Both the position numbers and the translations under genes were made by a program. Below the pieces are notes generated by a model. That model did no database searches. It was not told the origin of the DNA and saw only the letters and a list, made by a program, of their open reading frames with translations. DNA of 64,000 nucleotides, from the NCBI RefSeq assembly GCF_018739885.1, contig NZ_JADOES010000012.1, positions 1 through 64,000 on the forward strand, written 5' to 3'. Shown here piece by piece: positions 46,893 to 57,102 of the stretch. Positions within the stretch are counted from its first letter, which is position 1. Each line of letters begins with the position of its first letter. The DNA is from Leptothoe spongobia TAU-MAC 1115. Its GTDB lineage: Bacteria; Cyanobacteriota; Cyanobacteriia; Phormidesmidales; Phormidesmidaceae.

Positions 46893-46930
46893 GAAAAAAT
46901 AAGGTGGTAGGTCCCAATGACCTTACCACC
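46893..46930 (-). terminator. Intrinsic terminator between psbZ and ribH (possible ribH attenuator)
   Basis: On the minus strand GGTGGTAAGGTC pairs with GACCTACCACC (one bulged A, five-base loop), and the right arm runs into TTATTTTTT. The T-run ends about 20 bases before the ribH ATG, so it either ends the psbZ transcript or acts as an attenuator in the ribH leader. Confidence 0.75.
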
Positions 46931-47008
46931 CGAGTGCAGATGTTTTTGCGAATGAGCTGAGCAATGATAATCGCTTAAAACGAAAACGCAGCTCTTTACT
47001 GTGATGGT

Positions 47009-47197
47009 TTACACCACAAAATAATTCAGACTTCCTACGACGATTACCAGGGCTCCCCAGATGATGGAGCCAAGAAAGATTAGTCGTTTTGATTGCTCCC
47101 AGTTTTGAGGGGAGGCATAGGCTACGGGCACACCGATCACCATGATAAAAGACCAAACTACCAGAACAAATAAAAACAGTTGAAACAGGATAGACAT
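47009..47197 (-). CDS. psbZ: Photosystem II protein PsbZ (Ycf9)
   Basis: The 62-residue protein has two membrane helices, [20 protein letters not shown] and [20 protein letters not shown], joined by the conserved loop [15 protein letters not shown]. This is the complete PsbZ, a small subunit at the edge of the photosystem II core that stabilises its antenna contacts in the thylakoid membrane. ATG 47197 is the only sensible start. It proves an oxygenic phototroph. The gene is upstream of ribH on the same strand but separated from it by a terminator hairpin, and it is divergent from the large DHH-CBS-polymerase gene. Confidence 0.96.
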   Translation of the reverse strand: MSILFQLFLFVLVVWSFIMVIGVPVAYASPQNWEQSKRLIFLGSIIWGALVIVVGSLNYFVV

Positions 47198-47474
47198 AAC
47201 TCGCCACTCTTAAGACAGCAAAAGATCTAACACACCATGCCCAGGTGGAAAACTGCCATACTAACGGAGCAGAATTTAGCTTCCAGACTTGGACAAGCCT
47301 CTTAATCTATTGATGGTGATACAGTATGGAGCACTGATCGCCCTGTTTAGTAAGCTATCAAATATTAGGCCCCTAGCGAAAGCGTTTTACTTGAATCCGT
47401 AGGGATTAATTTGTCTGTACTAATATTTTCGGATTGCTGACGATAGGTTTGATGTTTTGGCTGATGGGAGAGAT

Positions 47475-50219
47475 ATGGATTTGATCCTTTGCCATACAAC
47501 CGCAGATTTTGACACGTTGGGGGCAGCGGTTGGGCTGGCATATTTATATCCGGGGAGCCGAATTGTTTTGACTGGTGGGGCACATCCGGCAGTTAAAGCT
47601 TTTTTGGCACTGCATCGTGATGAATATCCATTGATTGAACGCCGAGCTGTAACGGTATCGATGATTCGCTCAATTGTAGTGGTAGATGCCCATCTGCGGA
47701 GTCGAGTGGGGGCTGCAGCCGAGTGGATTGATTATGCGATCGCCACCCATTTACCTATCACCATTTACGATCACCATACGGAGTCTGGTCCCGATATTCC
47801 TGGCGATCATCATATCGAGGCGGTTGGAGCTACGACTACTCTGGTAGTTGAGGCCCTGAGACAGTCTGATCAGTCGCTCTCTCCCACCCAAGCTACGGTG
47901 ATGGCCTTAGGTATCCATAGTGATACGGGGTCTTTGACCTTTGCTCAGACCCAACCCCGTGATGTCTATGCTCTGGCCTGGTTAATGGAACAGGGGGCCA
48001 ATCAACAAACTATTTCCGAAGCCGTGGAGCCTGGGTTGTCAGAAACACTCCAAGGGCTTCTCAGTATTGCTCTAGATACTACATCTATTGAACAAGTCGA
48101 GGGGTATGCCGTAGGAACTGTCTATCTGGAAACCACAGACTTTGTGCCTGGTCTGTCCGGATTGGTGAGCCATCTGATGGCGCTATTAGGGTTAGATAGT
48201 CTGCTGCTAGCAGCGGTTTATACCGCTAAGGCAAAACCTCGGTTGACGTTAATTAGTCGTACCCGCCCCCAAACTGGCATGAACTGTCGCACATTGCTTC
48301 AACCCTATGGAGGTGGTGGTCATAGCTGTGCAGCAGCAGCAAACCTGACAACTGATACCCCTGGTATTGTTTTTAAGCAGCTTTGTGATGCAATTGTTCG
48401 GTCTCATACCCAGTCAGTTACAGCTCAAGACATTATGTCATCACCAGTCAGGACGATTCGTCCGATGACAACAGTGGTGGATGCTCAGCGAATTTTGCTG
48501 CGCTATGGTCATTCTGGGCTATGCGTGGCAGACGATATAGGAAAACTCCAGGGCATTATTTCACGCCGGGATATTGACTTGGCGTTACATCACGGTTTTA
48601 GCCATGCCCCAGTCAAGGGCTATATGACGCTCAATTTGAAAACTGTGGCAGCTCATACATCCCTCAGTGAGATTCAGGCCTTAATGGTCACCTATGACGT
48701 GGGCCGTTTACCAGTGCTGGATGAGGAAGAAGAGCTGGTGGGTATTGTCACCCGCACCGATGTTTTACGGCAGATGTATCCTGCTCAATCGGCTGATAAT
48801 GCTTTGCTGACACCGCTGGAGACTAATGTATATGAACGATTAAAGGCTTCGTTGCAAGCTTACCCTACGGCGTTAGAGTCAGAGGACCTGTGGACGCTTT
48901 TAACGCAAATTGCGACTGCTGCCCAGCAGCGAGGCTGGCACTTATACGTGGTGGGTGGGGCTGTTCGAGACTTGCTACTGGCCCCGGTCGATACTGCTGT
49001 TTCCCTTAAAGATATTGACCTGGTAGTGGATAGCTTTCGGACACCTGTTGTGGAAGGAGCTGGTGTTGTTTTGGCTCAGCAGCTACAAACGCAGTATCCA
49101 GATGCGGAACTTCAGGTTCATGGCGAGTTTCAGACAGCAGCCCTGATCTGGCACTCGCGGGTTGGTCATGCTCCGCTGATGATTGATATTGCGACGGCGC
49201 GTACAGAGTTTTACCCTTATCCAGCGGCTAATCCAGAGGTAGAACCCAGCTCGATTCGACAAGATCTTTACCGTCGTGACTTTACGATTAATGCCATGGC
49301 AATCCGCCTGACAGCGCCTCAGCCAGGCTTATTGTTTGATTTTTTTGGGGGCTATCTAGACATTCAGCAGAGTCAGGTGCGGGTGCTCCATGCCAATAGC
49401 TTTATCGAGGACCCCACCCGGATTTTTCGGGCTGTGCGCTTCGCAGTCCGTTTAGGGTTTGCCATTGATTCTCAAACTGAAACGTTTATTCACTATGCAG
49501 TAGATAGTGGCATATATGCGGACTTGCAGGCACAGCAGGCCAAGAAACGCTTGCCAGCTCTACAAACACGCCTTAAGGCTGAGTTGACTTATATTTTCCA
49601 GGCGGACTATTGGGCAAAGTCTTTGGGTTTGCTGGATAAGCTGGGCGCTTTGAGCTGTTTACATACCGATTTGACGATAGATGCTGGGCTGTGGCGGCAG
49701 ATGCACCGAGCTGGTCGCTGGCGGCAGTTATTTGTGGATAAGGTAGGTAAGGATATTGATGTGGAGCCTTGGCTCTTGAGATTAGAGGTACTGTTAGCAA
49801 GGGTGGAGGTACGAGCTCAAATAGCCCATAACTTGCAGTTGCCCCTAGGTTCTATTCAACGTTTAGAACGATTAGCCCTGGTTGAAGACTCGTTATTAAA
49901 TCAATTCAGCCATTTGGATCAGCCCAGACCCAGTTCTATATATCAAATTCTAGTACTCTACGATTTATCAACACTATTGTTGGTCAGCGTACGCCACCCT
50001 CAGCAAATAGGATTCTATGTATGGAATTACATCACTCAGCTGAGGGATATTCGACCACCCATCGATGGGCATCACCTCAAACGATTGGGATATCGCCCAG
50101 GACCTCGATATCGGCAAATACTAACTGACCTTACCTATGCAAGGTTGGATGGCCACATCACATCAGTAGCCTCAGCTGAAGATTATCTCAAGCGACATTA
50201 CTCACTGGAGTCAGACTAG
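47475..50219 (+). CDS. DHH-CBS-poly(A) polymerase/tRNA nucleotidyltransferase fusion
   Basis: From ATG 47475, with GGGAGAG just upstream, the protein has 914 residues in three modules: an N-terminal DHH/DHHA1 phosphoesterase-like part (TTADFDTLGAAVGLAYL, YDHHTESGPD, GGGGHSCAAAANL), two CBS domains (about 320-440: MSSPVRTIRPMTTVVDAQ and GYMTLNLKTVAAHTSL), and a class II nucleotidyltransferase (from about 480: YVVGGAVRDLLL, KDIDLVVDS, RDFTINAMA, EDPTRIFRAVRFA). This fused form is known in cyanobacteria and Aquificae, where the enzyme adds A to the CC end of tRNA or makes poly(A). The N-terminal part may act on short RNAs or nucleotides. Confidence 0.9.
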   Translation: MDLILCHTTADFDTLGAAVGLAYLYPGSRIVLTGGAHPAVKAFLALHRDEYPLIERRAVTVSMIRSIVVVDAHLRSRVGAAAEWIDYAIATHLPITIYDHHTESGPDIPGDHHIEAVGATTTLVVEALRQSDQSLSPTQATVMALGIHSDTGSLTFAQTQPRDVYALAWLMEQGANQQTISEAVEPGLSETLQGLLSIALDTTSIEQVEGYAVGTVYLETTDFVPGLSGLVSHLMALLGLDSLLLAAVYTAKAKPRLTLISRTRPQTGMNCRTLLQPYGGGGHSCAAAANLTTDTPGIVFKQLCDAIVRSHTQSVTAQDIMSSPVRTIRPMTTVVDAQRILLRYGHSGLCVADDIGKLQGIISRRDIDLALHHGFSHAPVKGYMTLNLKTVAAHTSLSEIQALMVTYDVGRLPVLDEEEELVGIVTRTDVLRQMYPAQSADNALLTPLETNVYERLKASLQAYPTALESEDLWTLLTQIATAAQQRGWHLYVVGGAVRDLLLAPVDTAVSLKDIDLVVDSFRTPVVEGAGVVLAQQLQTQYPDAELQVHGEFQTAALIWHSRVGHAPLMIDIATARTEFYPYPAANPEVEPSSIRQDLYRRDFTINAMAIRLTAPQPGLLFDFFGGYLDIQQSQVRVLHANSFIEDPTRIFRAVRFAVRLGFAIDSQTETFIHYAVDSGIYADLQAQQAKKRLPALQTRLKAELTYIFQADYWAKSLGLLDKLGALSCLHTDLTIDAGLWRQMHRAGRWRQLFVDKVGKDIDVEPWLLRLEVLLARVEVRAQIAHNLQLPLGSIQRLERLALVEDSLLNQFSHLDQPRPSSIYQILVLYDLSTLLLVSVRHPQQIGFYVWNYITQLRDIRPPIDGHHLKRLGYRPGPRYRQILTDLTYARLDGHITSVASAEDYLKRHYSLESD

Positions 50220-50474
50220 TAAATAATTTAATTAATCTGATTAGCCTGTAACTCTTGACCCCAGCTCTTTATAGCTGCGATTGATGAAAGTATACCAGAC
50301 CTGTACTATTGCCATTTCTCCACTGCCATAGATAAAGTTAGAAACTGAGGAAATATTAAGTTTCATTCTGCTCTCAACTAAGCTGGCAAGATTTGAGGCT
50401 CTATGGTGGAATTTGTGGTTTTTCCTGAATAACAGCAATGCCAGGTATTCCTTTACTAAGCTTTTTGTGCCCAA

Positions 50475-51161
50475 ATGCAGATAATGCCACCGTCTGTCAA
50501 ACCGATCGTAAAGGATTCAACGTCACGCTCTGGCAGGGTACCTAAGCGGCGATTGTTTTCTCTCATTGCCACTGCAGCTGTTGCTAGCGGTTTAGGGGTA
50601 ACTTTAGGAAGTACCTTACGTTTTCAAGTATTGCCCGTTGGTCAAGCGCCACTTTTCCAGCCACAGCAAGATTTTCCTCCCTTGGCAGAATGGCCCCCCC
50701 AAGTGCCTGATTCAACAGAACACGAGGATTTTGATGTTGATTGGGACGATGAAATGCCCCAATCCCAATTGGTCTATAATGAAGCCCCTATTAGTAGTGA
50801 TGTTGAGGCCTATGATGAGGTCGACGCAGATCTTTACCAAGAAAAGACAGATGTCCTCAAAGAGCCCGTCCTCTTAGAAGACTCACCAATTCCCATTTCA
50901 GGTACTCTAGGCGATGAAGATGTGACTCAGGACATTACAGATGAAGCTTTTGAAGAAGAAGCCTTACCGCCTGTCGTCGCGCCAAATATCGGGGAACCTG
51001 ATAGCGAAGTTGATAGCCAACCTTTAGAAATTACTGATTCTGTTACTGAGAGTTACCCATGGTTTGACAAGCGCCCAGTATCGGAGTCTCAATTTACAGA
51101 TGGGCCTGTTATCATCTCTCCAGATGGGCCTGTTCCGTCCCCTGACTTGCTGTCAGATTAA
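50475..51161 (+). CDS. Acidic, membrane-anchored protein of unknown function
   Basis: The 228-residue protein has a basic N-terminus (SRSGRVPKRRL), one membrane helix (FSLIATAAVASGLGVTLGS, about residues 25-45) and then a long acidic, proline-rich region with no globular pattern (EDFDVDWDDEMPQSQ, DEEFEEEALPPVV-like segments, and a repeated DGPV near the end). The net charge of the outer part is strongly negative. I do not recognise a named family. ATG 50475 or 50484 (the MPPS start) are both possible. It follows the large polymerase gene by 255 bases and precedes a small conserved gene. Confidence 0.65.
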   Translation: MQIMPPSVKPIVKDSTSRSGRVPKRRLFSLIATAAVASGLGVTLGSTLRFQVLPVGQAPLFQPQQDFPPLAEWPPQVPDSTEHEDFDVDWDDEMPQSQLVYNEAPISSDVEAYDEVDADLYQEKTDVLKEPVLLEDSPIPISGTLGDEDVTQDITDEAFEEEALPPVVAPNIGEPDSEVDSQPLEITDSVTESYPWFDKRPVSESQFTDGPVIISPDGPVPSPDLLSD

Positions 51162-51294
51162 CTAATTGGCAATGGATTTAGTGAAAATTTTATCCACGAA
51201 TTTACCTACCCAATATATGGGGGTGTTGGTGATTCTGCCCCAGCTAGTCTTAAACCATGGGTATAATATCGCTTAGATATCCGTAAAAAAATTT

Positions 51295-51600
51295 ATGAGT
51301 AATCCAACGCTGCAAGCGTTCTTTCTAGGGCGTGCCTTGGCAACGGCTATCGGTGAAAAAATGGAGGAAGTGATTACTACTAGCATGAGCGGTGTCGGCC
51401 GCTTTGATGCTGAGCAGAGAGAATGGTTACATCGATTTGTCGAAGACGTTTTTGAGCAGGCTCAATCGTCTCAGACAGAGGTTTCTTCTGAAGTTGACAG
51501 TTCAAGTTCAGGTGAAGATTTACAGGCTACGATTGACAATCTGAGAGCTGAGATTGCTCAGGTTCGAGTTGCGTTACAGCAGTACCGATCTTCTTCCTGA
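51295..51600 (+). CDS. Small conserved cyanobacterial protein (probably DUF6825)
   Basis: The 101-residue protein opens MSNPTLQAFFLGRALATAIGEKMEEVI, has the conserved FDAEQREWLHRFVEDVFEQA helix, a Ser/Glu-rich linker, and a C-terminal coiled coil (LQATIDNLRAEIAQVRVALQQY, split over two heptads). I believe it is the cyanobacterial and chloroplast family DUF6825, but this is from memory. No function is known. It sits 102 bases before the ABC1-kinase gene on the same strand and may be co-transcribed with it. Confidence 0.7.
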   Translation: MSNPTLQAFFLGRALATAIGEKMEEVITTSMSGVGRFDAEQREWLHRFVEDVFEQAQSSQTEVSSEVDSSSSGEDLQATIDNLRAEIAQVRVALQQYRSSS

Positions 51601-51702
51601 TCTATCTGATACCTAAGTATTACTGCCAGACAATTAGCCCGAGATCGACATCCGTTTTCAAGTCCACTGTTTAACTATGCCGCTGGCTATCTAGGAGACT
51701 GA

Positions 51703-53532
51703 GTGTCTACAGTTCCCAATGCAACCGAGAATCCGTCACTGAGCGAGCAATCATCTGAGCGCTTAATTAGCGTCCAGGATAGTGTTAGCAATTCTCAGTT
51801 GTCACCAGTTCATTTAGATACTGCTCTAGAGCCTTTTGCAGAAAAAAAATTGAATACGCTAATCGTTGAGAAACGTTATCGATGGAACCGTCGGTATAGT
51901 CGGCCAGAACGATTTATTGATATCTGGTCTTTCTTCCTGACTTTTTTGGGTAAGCGTTGGCTTTATGGCAAATCCTGGAGTTATGCCGGAGGGATATCTC
52001 CTGAGAAGCAGTCGGCACGGCGACGGGCTCAAGCTCGCTGGATTCGGCTTACTTTTTTAGATCTGGGTCCCACATTTATTAAATTAGGTCAGTTATTCTC
52101 TACTCGCTCCGATCTATTTCCAGTTGAATATGTCGAAGAACTATCCAAGCTTCAGGATCAAGTACCTGCGTTTAGTTATGAGCAGGTAAAGTCTATCGTT
52201 GAGGCGGACTTGGGGCGGCCTGTTGATGAGTTATATCAGACCTTTGATCCTATCCCTTTGGCTGCGGCTAGCCTAGGGCAGGTGCATCGAGCTCAATTAC
52301 ACTCTGGTGAAGAAGTCGTTGTTAAAGTTCAGCGGCCTGGTTTACAGCGTCTCTTTCAGATTGACCTTGCTATTTTAAAAGGCATTGCCCAGTATTTTCA
52401 GAGTCACCCTGAATGGGGGCGTGGACGTGACTGGCTTGGGATTTATGAGGAATGTTGCCGGATTCTGTGGCTAGAGATTGACTTTCTGCATGAGGGACGT
52501 AATGCAGACACATTTCGTCGTAATTTCCGCGATATTGATTGGGTTAAGGCTCCGCGTATCTATTGGCGCTATGCATCTCAGCGTGTACTGACGTTAGAAT
52601 ATCTACCGGGTATTAAAATTAGTCATTATGAGTCTCTAGAAGCTGCTGGCTTGGATCGACAGCGGCTAGCGCAATTGGGAGCGCAGGCTTATTTACATCA
52701 GCTTTTGAATGATGGCTTTTTTCATGCTGATCCTCATCCCGGAAATATTGCTGTGAACCCTGATGGCACTCTAATTTTCTATGATTTTGGCATGATGGGG
52801 CAGATTCCGCCGATTACGCGTGATGGGCTGATGCGCACCTTTATGGGCGTGGCTCAGCGAAATGCTGACATAGTAATGGCATCTCTGATTGATCTGGGAG
52901 CTTTGACAGAAACTGAAGATATGGGGCCTGTGCGTCGCTCAATTCAGTATATTCTAGATAACTTCATGGATAAGCCCTTTGAGGAGCAATCCATTACTGC
53001 CATCAGTGATGATTTGTATGCCGTTGCTTACGATCAGCCATTTCGATTCCCTGCCACATTTACATTTGTGATGCGGGCATTTTCTACGCTAGAGGGTGTG
53101 GGTAAAGGGTTAGACCCAGACTTTAATTTTATGGAGGCTGCAAAACCGTTTGCTAATCAGCTTATGACTAATGTCTCTAATTCTTCTACTAACGGACTCA
53201 TTGGTGAAATCAGTCGTCAGGCAGCTCAAGTAGGTAGTTCAGCGTTTGGATTGCCACGACGTATTGAGGATTCGCTTGATCGTTTGGATCGGGGTGACAT
53301 TCGTGTACGAGTGCGCTCTATTGATACTGATCGGGCTATACGTCGTCTGAGCAGTGTCAATTTGATGACAAACTATACGTTGCTGTTTGGCACGTTTACT
53401 TTATCGGCCACTTTATTATTGGTAAGTCAATTGCCATGGGTCGCTTTAGGAATGTCGTTACCTGCTGCTGTATCGGGGATAGCGTTAGTTCGAGCCCTGA
53501 TGCGCCTTGGTCGAGCTGACCGTATGCCCTAG
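51703..53532 (+). CDS. ABC1/AarF/UbiB-family atypical kinase
   Basis: The 609-residue protein has the ABC1 landmarks in order: the KxGQ motif in [16 protein letters not shown], the ATP-loop replacement [12 protein letters not shown], the catalytic lysine in [20 protein letters not shown] (catalytic loop), and DFGMMGQIP (metal motif). Two hydrophobic helices near the C-terminus (about 550-600) anchor it. In cyanobacteria and plastids these kinases regulate prenylquinone and lipid metabolism at the thylakoid membrane. GTG 51703 is the best start. It precedes the PP2C gene by 11 bases, so they are probably one transcript. Confidence 0.92.
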   Translation: MSTVPNATENPSLSEQSSERLISVQDSVSNSQLSPVHLDTALEPFAEKKLNTLIVEKRYRWNRRYSRPERFIDIWSFFLTFLGKRWLYGKSWSYAGGISPEKQSARRRAQARWIRLTFLDLGPTFIKLGQLFSTRSDLFPVEYVEELSKLQDQVPAFSYEQVKSIVEADLGRPVDELYQTFDPIPLAAASLGQVHRAQLHSGEEVVVKVQRPGLQRLFQIDLAILKGIAQYFQSHPEWGRGRDWLGIYEECCRILWLEIDFLHEGRNADTFRRNFRDIDWVKAPRIYWRYASQRVLTLEYLPGIKISHYESLEAAGLDRQRLAQLGAQAYLHQLLNDGFFHADPHPGNIAVNPDGTLIFYDFGMMGQIPPITRDGLMRTFMGVAQRNADIVMASLIDLGALTETEDMGPVRRSIQYILDNFMDKPFEEQSITAISDDLYAVAYDQPFRFPATFTFVMRAFSTLEGVGKGLDPDFNFMEAAKPFANQLMTNVSNSSTNGLIGEISRQAAQVGSSAFGLPRRIEDSLDRLDRGDIRVRVRSIDTDRAIRRLSSVNLMTNYTLLFGTFTLSATLLLVSQLPWVALGMSLPAAVSGIALVRALMRLGRADRMP

Positions 53533-53543
53533 CTGCCCATTTT

Positions 53544-54293
53544 ATGCCTAAATGCTTTATGCAACGCTTTTTTGCCGGTTTAACGGATCCAGGATTGCTA
53601 CGAACTAGTAATCAAGATGCTTATTATCTGGATAAATTAGGCCGTTTCTTTGTTGTTGCTGATGGTATGGGGGGACATGCTGGTGGCCAAGAAGCCAGTC
53701 GCTTAGCGACAGAGGCTATTTATCAGTATCTCGACAATCATTGGGAGAGTACGGAGTCCCCTGATGTCATGCTACGTAAGGCATTTATCGCGGCAAACGA
53801 TGCTATTTTGAAGGACCAGTATCATCATCCTGAGCGAGCGGATATGGGGACAACGGCTGTAGCGGTCATGTTTCGTGAGCCTGATAGCCATCCTTGGTGC
53901 GCCCATGTTGGCGATTCCCGACTCTATCGTTTGCGAGGAGCCAAGCTCGATCAAATTACAACTGATCATACTTGGGTTGCTAAGGCAATTGAAGAGGGTG
54001 AATTGACGGTCGATGAATCTAAACATCATCCTTGGAGACATGTTCTTTCTCAATGTCTGGGACGAGAAGACTTAAATCGCATTGATGTTCAGTCTTTGGA
54101 TGTGTCGGGGGGGGATCGCTTGCTGTTATGCAGTGATGGTTTAACGGAAGAGCTTTCTGATCCATTAATTGCCACTCATTTGAAGTCGATTCGCTCTTGT
54201 CCAACGGCTGTTGAGTCTCTTGTAGATGCTGCTAAGCAGCGTGGTGGTCGTGACAATATTACGGTGGTGGTAGTCGCTTTTCAAGACGAATAA
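53544..54293 (+). CDS. PP2C-family serine/threonine phosphatase
   Basis: The 249-residue protein has the PP2C metal-binding pattern: [65 protein letters not shown], and [11 protein letters not shown]. It is the stand-alone bacterial type that reverses Ser/Thr kinases such as the two encoded on the other strand about 2-4 kb away; the substrate is otherwise unknown. ATG 53544 or 53559 may be the start. It lies 11 bases after the ABC1-kinase gene and 31 before a UspA gene. Confidence 0.93.
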   Translation: MPKCFMQRFFAGLTDPGLLRTSNQDAYYLDKLGRFFVVADGMGGHAGGQEASRLATEAIYQYLDNHWESTESPDVMLRKAFIAANDAILKDQYHHPERADMGTTAVAVMFREPDSHPWCAHVGDSRLYRLRGAKLDQITTDHTWVAKAIEEGELTVDESKHHPWRHVLSQCLGREDLNRIDVQSLDVSGGDRLLLCSDGLTEELSDPLIATHLKSIRSCPTAVESLVDAAKQRGGRDNITVVVVAFQDE

Positions 54294-54324
54294 CGGGTAA
54301 GTGATAAGGGTGGAGTAGAGCTAG

Positions 54325-55194
54325 ATGTTTAAGTGTGCGCTAGTCTGTACTGATTTTGAAGATAGTCTGCAGCGGCTGATAAAGTTTGTTCCTGATTTGG
54401 TGCAGTCTGGCTTAGAACAAGTGGTTTTTTTCCATAATGTTTCCCTGACTACCGATCGTGAGATTCCTAAAGTGGATGACGAGGCTGTTGCTAATGCTAA
54501 ACAACGCCTGGCCGCAGCAAGTCATGCCGTCCTTCCTGATGGGAAATCGGTTGTTATTGATGTGCGCTCTGGACGTGTTATTGACAATATTTCAAAGGTA
54601 GCTCGTTGCTATGATGCCGATGTTTTGATTCTCGGTACTCCGACCCGTTCCCTGCTTACGGAGAAACTGTTTGGAAGTACTACGACTGGGATTGCGAATC
54701 AACTTGATATTCCGTTGGTTATTTTGCGTCCTCAGCTAATAGCAACCTATCGGGAGCAGGAGCTGGCTCTGCGTTGCCAGACCTTGTTTACTCATCTTTT
54801 GTTGCCCTATGACGGTAGTAATAGTGCCAAATATTTAGTGTCACAAGTTAAAGCAGTGGCTCAATCGAGTGAATGTCCTCAACACTGTACGCTTTGTTGG
54901 ATTATTGATGATTGTATCCGTGTGGAGCTCAGGGAATCGGAGAAACAGGTCCAATCCCAGCTCGATCAGGTGAAGGCTGATTTAGAAACAGCGGGTGTAG
55001 AAGTATTTACGGAGATTCGTCAGGGCGATCCCCAATCTGAAATATTGAAGTCGGCAGAAGTGAATGATATTTCTGCGATCGCAATTTGCTCTGGTAAATC
55101 CAAGGGGATTTTGAAATGGTCGGTGCCTAGTTTCACCAGTGCTTTACTACGCTCCAGTTGGCATCCAGTGATTCATTTCCCGCGTGCAAGTTGA
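54325..55194 (+). CDS. Tandem universal stress protein (UspA)
   Basis: The 289-residue protein has two UspA domains (about 1-145 and 150-289). The first has the nucleotide-binding-type loop GTPTRSLLTEKLFGSTTTGI followed by DIPLVILRPQ; the second has LLLPYDGSNSAKYLV and ends AICSGKSKGILKWSVPSFTS, which lacks the clear GxxGxxG(S/T) loop. Only the first domain is therefore likely to bind ATP. UspA proteins respond to stress in the cytoplasm. It follows PP2C by 31 bases in the same orientation. Confidence 0.88.
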   Translation: MFKCALVCTDFEDSLQRLIKFVPDLVQSGLEQVVFFHNVSLTTDREIPKVDDEAVANAKQRLAAASHAVLPDGKSVVIDVRSGRVIDNISKVARCYDADVLILGTPTRSLLTEKLFGSTTTGIANQLDIPLVILRPQLIATYREQELALRCQTLFTHLLLPYDGSNSAKYLVSQVKAVAQSSECPQHCTLCWIIDDCIRVELRESEKQVQSQLDQVKADLETAGVEVFTEIRQGDPQSEILKSAEVNDISAIAICSGKSKGILKWSVPSFTSALLRSSWHPVIHFPRAS

Positions 55195-55261
55195 TTCTTT
55201 TCTCCCTTACCGAGCATCTTTAACCATTGGTCACAGCAGTGGCAACTTAAAAATTAGGTGC

Positions 55262-56788
55262 TTAAGTGTTTGAGTTGGAATGCATAGCCTCAAAGCTTAA
55301 GAGCATTTGAGGCTTCAATTTCTCGTTGAGCTCCTGCTTGAGCATTCTTTTACTTTCTTTGGGAGTGCCTGTGGGCATGATTGTACGAGCCATAAGTACC
55401 CACTCTTTCAGTAGTTTCCGTTGAGGCGGAGCAATGTGCAGACGGCGAAAGTTGATGAATTGATTAGGGGTTTCTTTAGAGAAAAAAAGCACACGATAAG
55501 AGCCCTCTTCGCCAAGATGCCAAATAAACTTTTGATTTCCAGGATTTTTAAGGTCAAGATAGCTTGATAACCATCGGGCTCCTTGAGCCTGGCTATAAAG
55601 CGCTGTTACCCATAGCAACATAGGGTGAGGGGTGCGAACACATAAAAAATTGTTGGAGCCGGTATTAGTAAGACGCTGTTCAATTTCTAGAGAGCCCAAC
55701 ATTGCCCATAGAGTAGGCAATTGGCGATTGCTCATGGCGAGCAGTTTTGGAAATACAATTTCAGCAATTGGTGTTTCTTGGGGCCACACCTGTAGTCGAC
55801 AAAATCGATCTTCCTCAGAGCCACTAGGGGGTGCCTGTTTAGAAACAACGGGGAGATCCCTAAGGGTCCCCCTAATCTGCTTCCCCAGATCAATTGAGCG
55901 ACTAAATCGATTTTCTAATGGAGCGAGATGAGTTAGAAGTTGACTAACACTGTTAGGGCGTTGAGAGCGATCCTTGGCTAGGCAGCCCATGACAGCATCC
56001 TTAATTAACCTGGGTAATACACCATAGGGCGATTGACCATCCAGTGGGATCGGCTCTTGAGCGCGATGGGCTTTGTACCAGCCACCAAAGGTATTATTGC
56101 GGGGGCGAAAGGGCAAAGAACCTGTAAGCATTTGATACATCATTATGCCTAGGCTATAGATGTCAGAACGTCTATCAAGTTCTTGTCCCTCCATCTGTTC
56201 TGGAGACGCATAGGCTAGTGTCCCCATAAAACTACTAGTTTGTTCGCTATTATCGGTTTGCATCAGTTTAGCGATGCCAAAATCCAAAATCTTGACTAGT
56301 TCACCGACACTGGCACTTTGGGTAACCAGGATGTTGCTGGGTTTAATATCGCGATGAATTATAGGAATAACCTGGCCATTAAGAATAATGCCTTTGTGAG
56401 CTGTTTCTAAACCTAGACAAATTTGTCGAGTGAAATCGAGAAATCGTGGAATGGGCAGGGGGGTTGGCTGAATCACCTGACCCAAATTTTGCCCTTTGAG
56501 ATATTCCATGACATAGAACGGAATTTCGTCATCGGTAACGCCGTAGTCCGTAACCCTGACTACATGGATGCTATTATTGCCCAGTTGGGCACAGGTCATG
56601 GCCTCGCGCATAAAGCGCTGGGTCATTTGCTTATTGAGTAAGGTTTGAGAGAGAAACTTGACAGCGACAGGAACGCCCCCTAAGAGCATATCCTCAGCCA
56701 AGTAGACTTTTCCCATGGAGCCTTGACCGATGGAGTCCATGAGCTCATAGCGATTGGCAAGTCTACGACCTAAGTTATTGTCTGTCAT
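55262..56788 (-). CDS. Eukaryotic-type Ser/Thr kinase with unknown C-terminal module (paralogue 1)
   Basis: The 508-residue protein has a Hanks-type kinase domain (about 12-280): GQGSMGKVYLAEDMLL, VAVKFLSQT, HRDIKPSNILV and DFGIAKLM with the activation segment TSSFMGTLAYASPEQM. A C-terminal domain (about 340-490) is unassigned: VWPQETPIAEIVFPKLL, HPMLLWVTALYSQAQGARWL, FIWHLGEEGSYRVLFFSKE, and LHIAPPQRKLLKEWVL. It is closely similar to the gene at 57103, and the two are adjacent tandem copies with 314 bases between. No transmembrane helix is seen. Substrates are unknown; a PP2C gene is nearby. Confidence 0.9.
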   Translation of the reverse strand: MTDNNLGRRLANRYELMDSIGQGSMGKVYLAEDMLLGGVPVAVKFLSQTLLNKQMTQRFMREAMTCAQLGNNSIHVVRVTDYGVTDDEIPFYVMEYLKGQNLGQVIQPTPLPIPRFLDFTRQICLGLETAHKGIILNGQVIPIIHRDIKPSNILVTQSASVGELVKILDFGIAKLMQTDNSEQTSSFMGTLAYASPEQMEGQELDRRSDIYSLGIMMYQMLTGSLPFRPRNNTFGGWYKAHRAQEPIPLDGQSPYGVLPRLIKDAVMGCLAKDRSQRPNSVSQLLTHLAPLENRFSRSIDLGKQIRGTLRDLPVVSKQAPPSGSEEDRFCRLQVWPQETPIAEIVFPKLLAMSNRQLPTLWAMLGSLEIEQRLTNTGSNNFLCVRTPHPMLLWVTALYSQAQGARWLSSYLDLKNPGNQKFIWHLGEEGSYRVLFFSKETPNQFINFRRLHIAPPQRKLLKEWVLMARTIMPTGTPKESKRMLKQELNEKLKPQMLLSFEAMHSNSNT

Positions 56789-57102
56789 TTAATGCGGTGA
56801 TTCTAAGCCAATAATACCTAGCGTTGGTCCTATTGCCGAAGACATCTAATAATCCTAAAAATGTTTAGTCATTATAGTCATGCAGTTCATGTTAAAGAGC
56901 TGCATGACTCATAGACTAGGACTTGCCAGCAGTCTCATATACGATACCTTTGACAAGTTACCTTAGTACTGTAATTCAATTTTTTCAGAGATTTGAATTA
57001 CCCTAACCAATACGATCAATATGAAATGGAGGCTATACCCTCACTATTATGTGCAATTCTCTAAGATGAATTGCCGTTAGCTTGGGAAATCATTATTGGT
57101 AT
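56789..57102. other. Spacer between the two kinase genes
   Basis: There is no convincing open frame. The sequence is AT-rich with several short direct and inverted repeats (for example around the repeated CATGACTCATAG/ATGCAGTTCATG words near 56880-56920), none strong enough to call. Any promoter of the 55262 gene lies here. Confidence 0.5.

Noticed and set aside
50241..50474. 77-residue minus-strand frame upstream of the acidic protein gene
   Set aside because: No recognisable motif, overlaps the likely promoter of the plus-strand gene, and the composition is not protein-like enough to support it.
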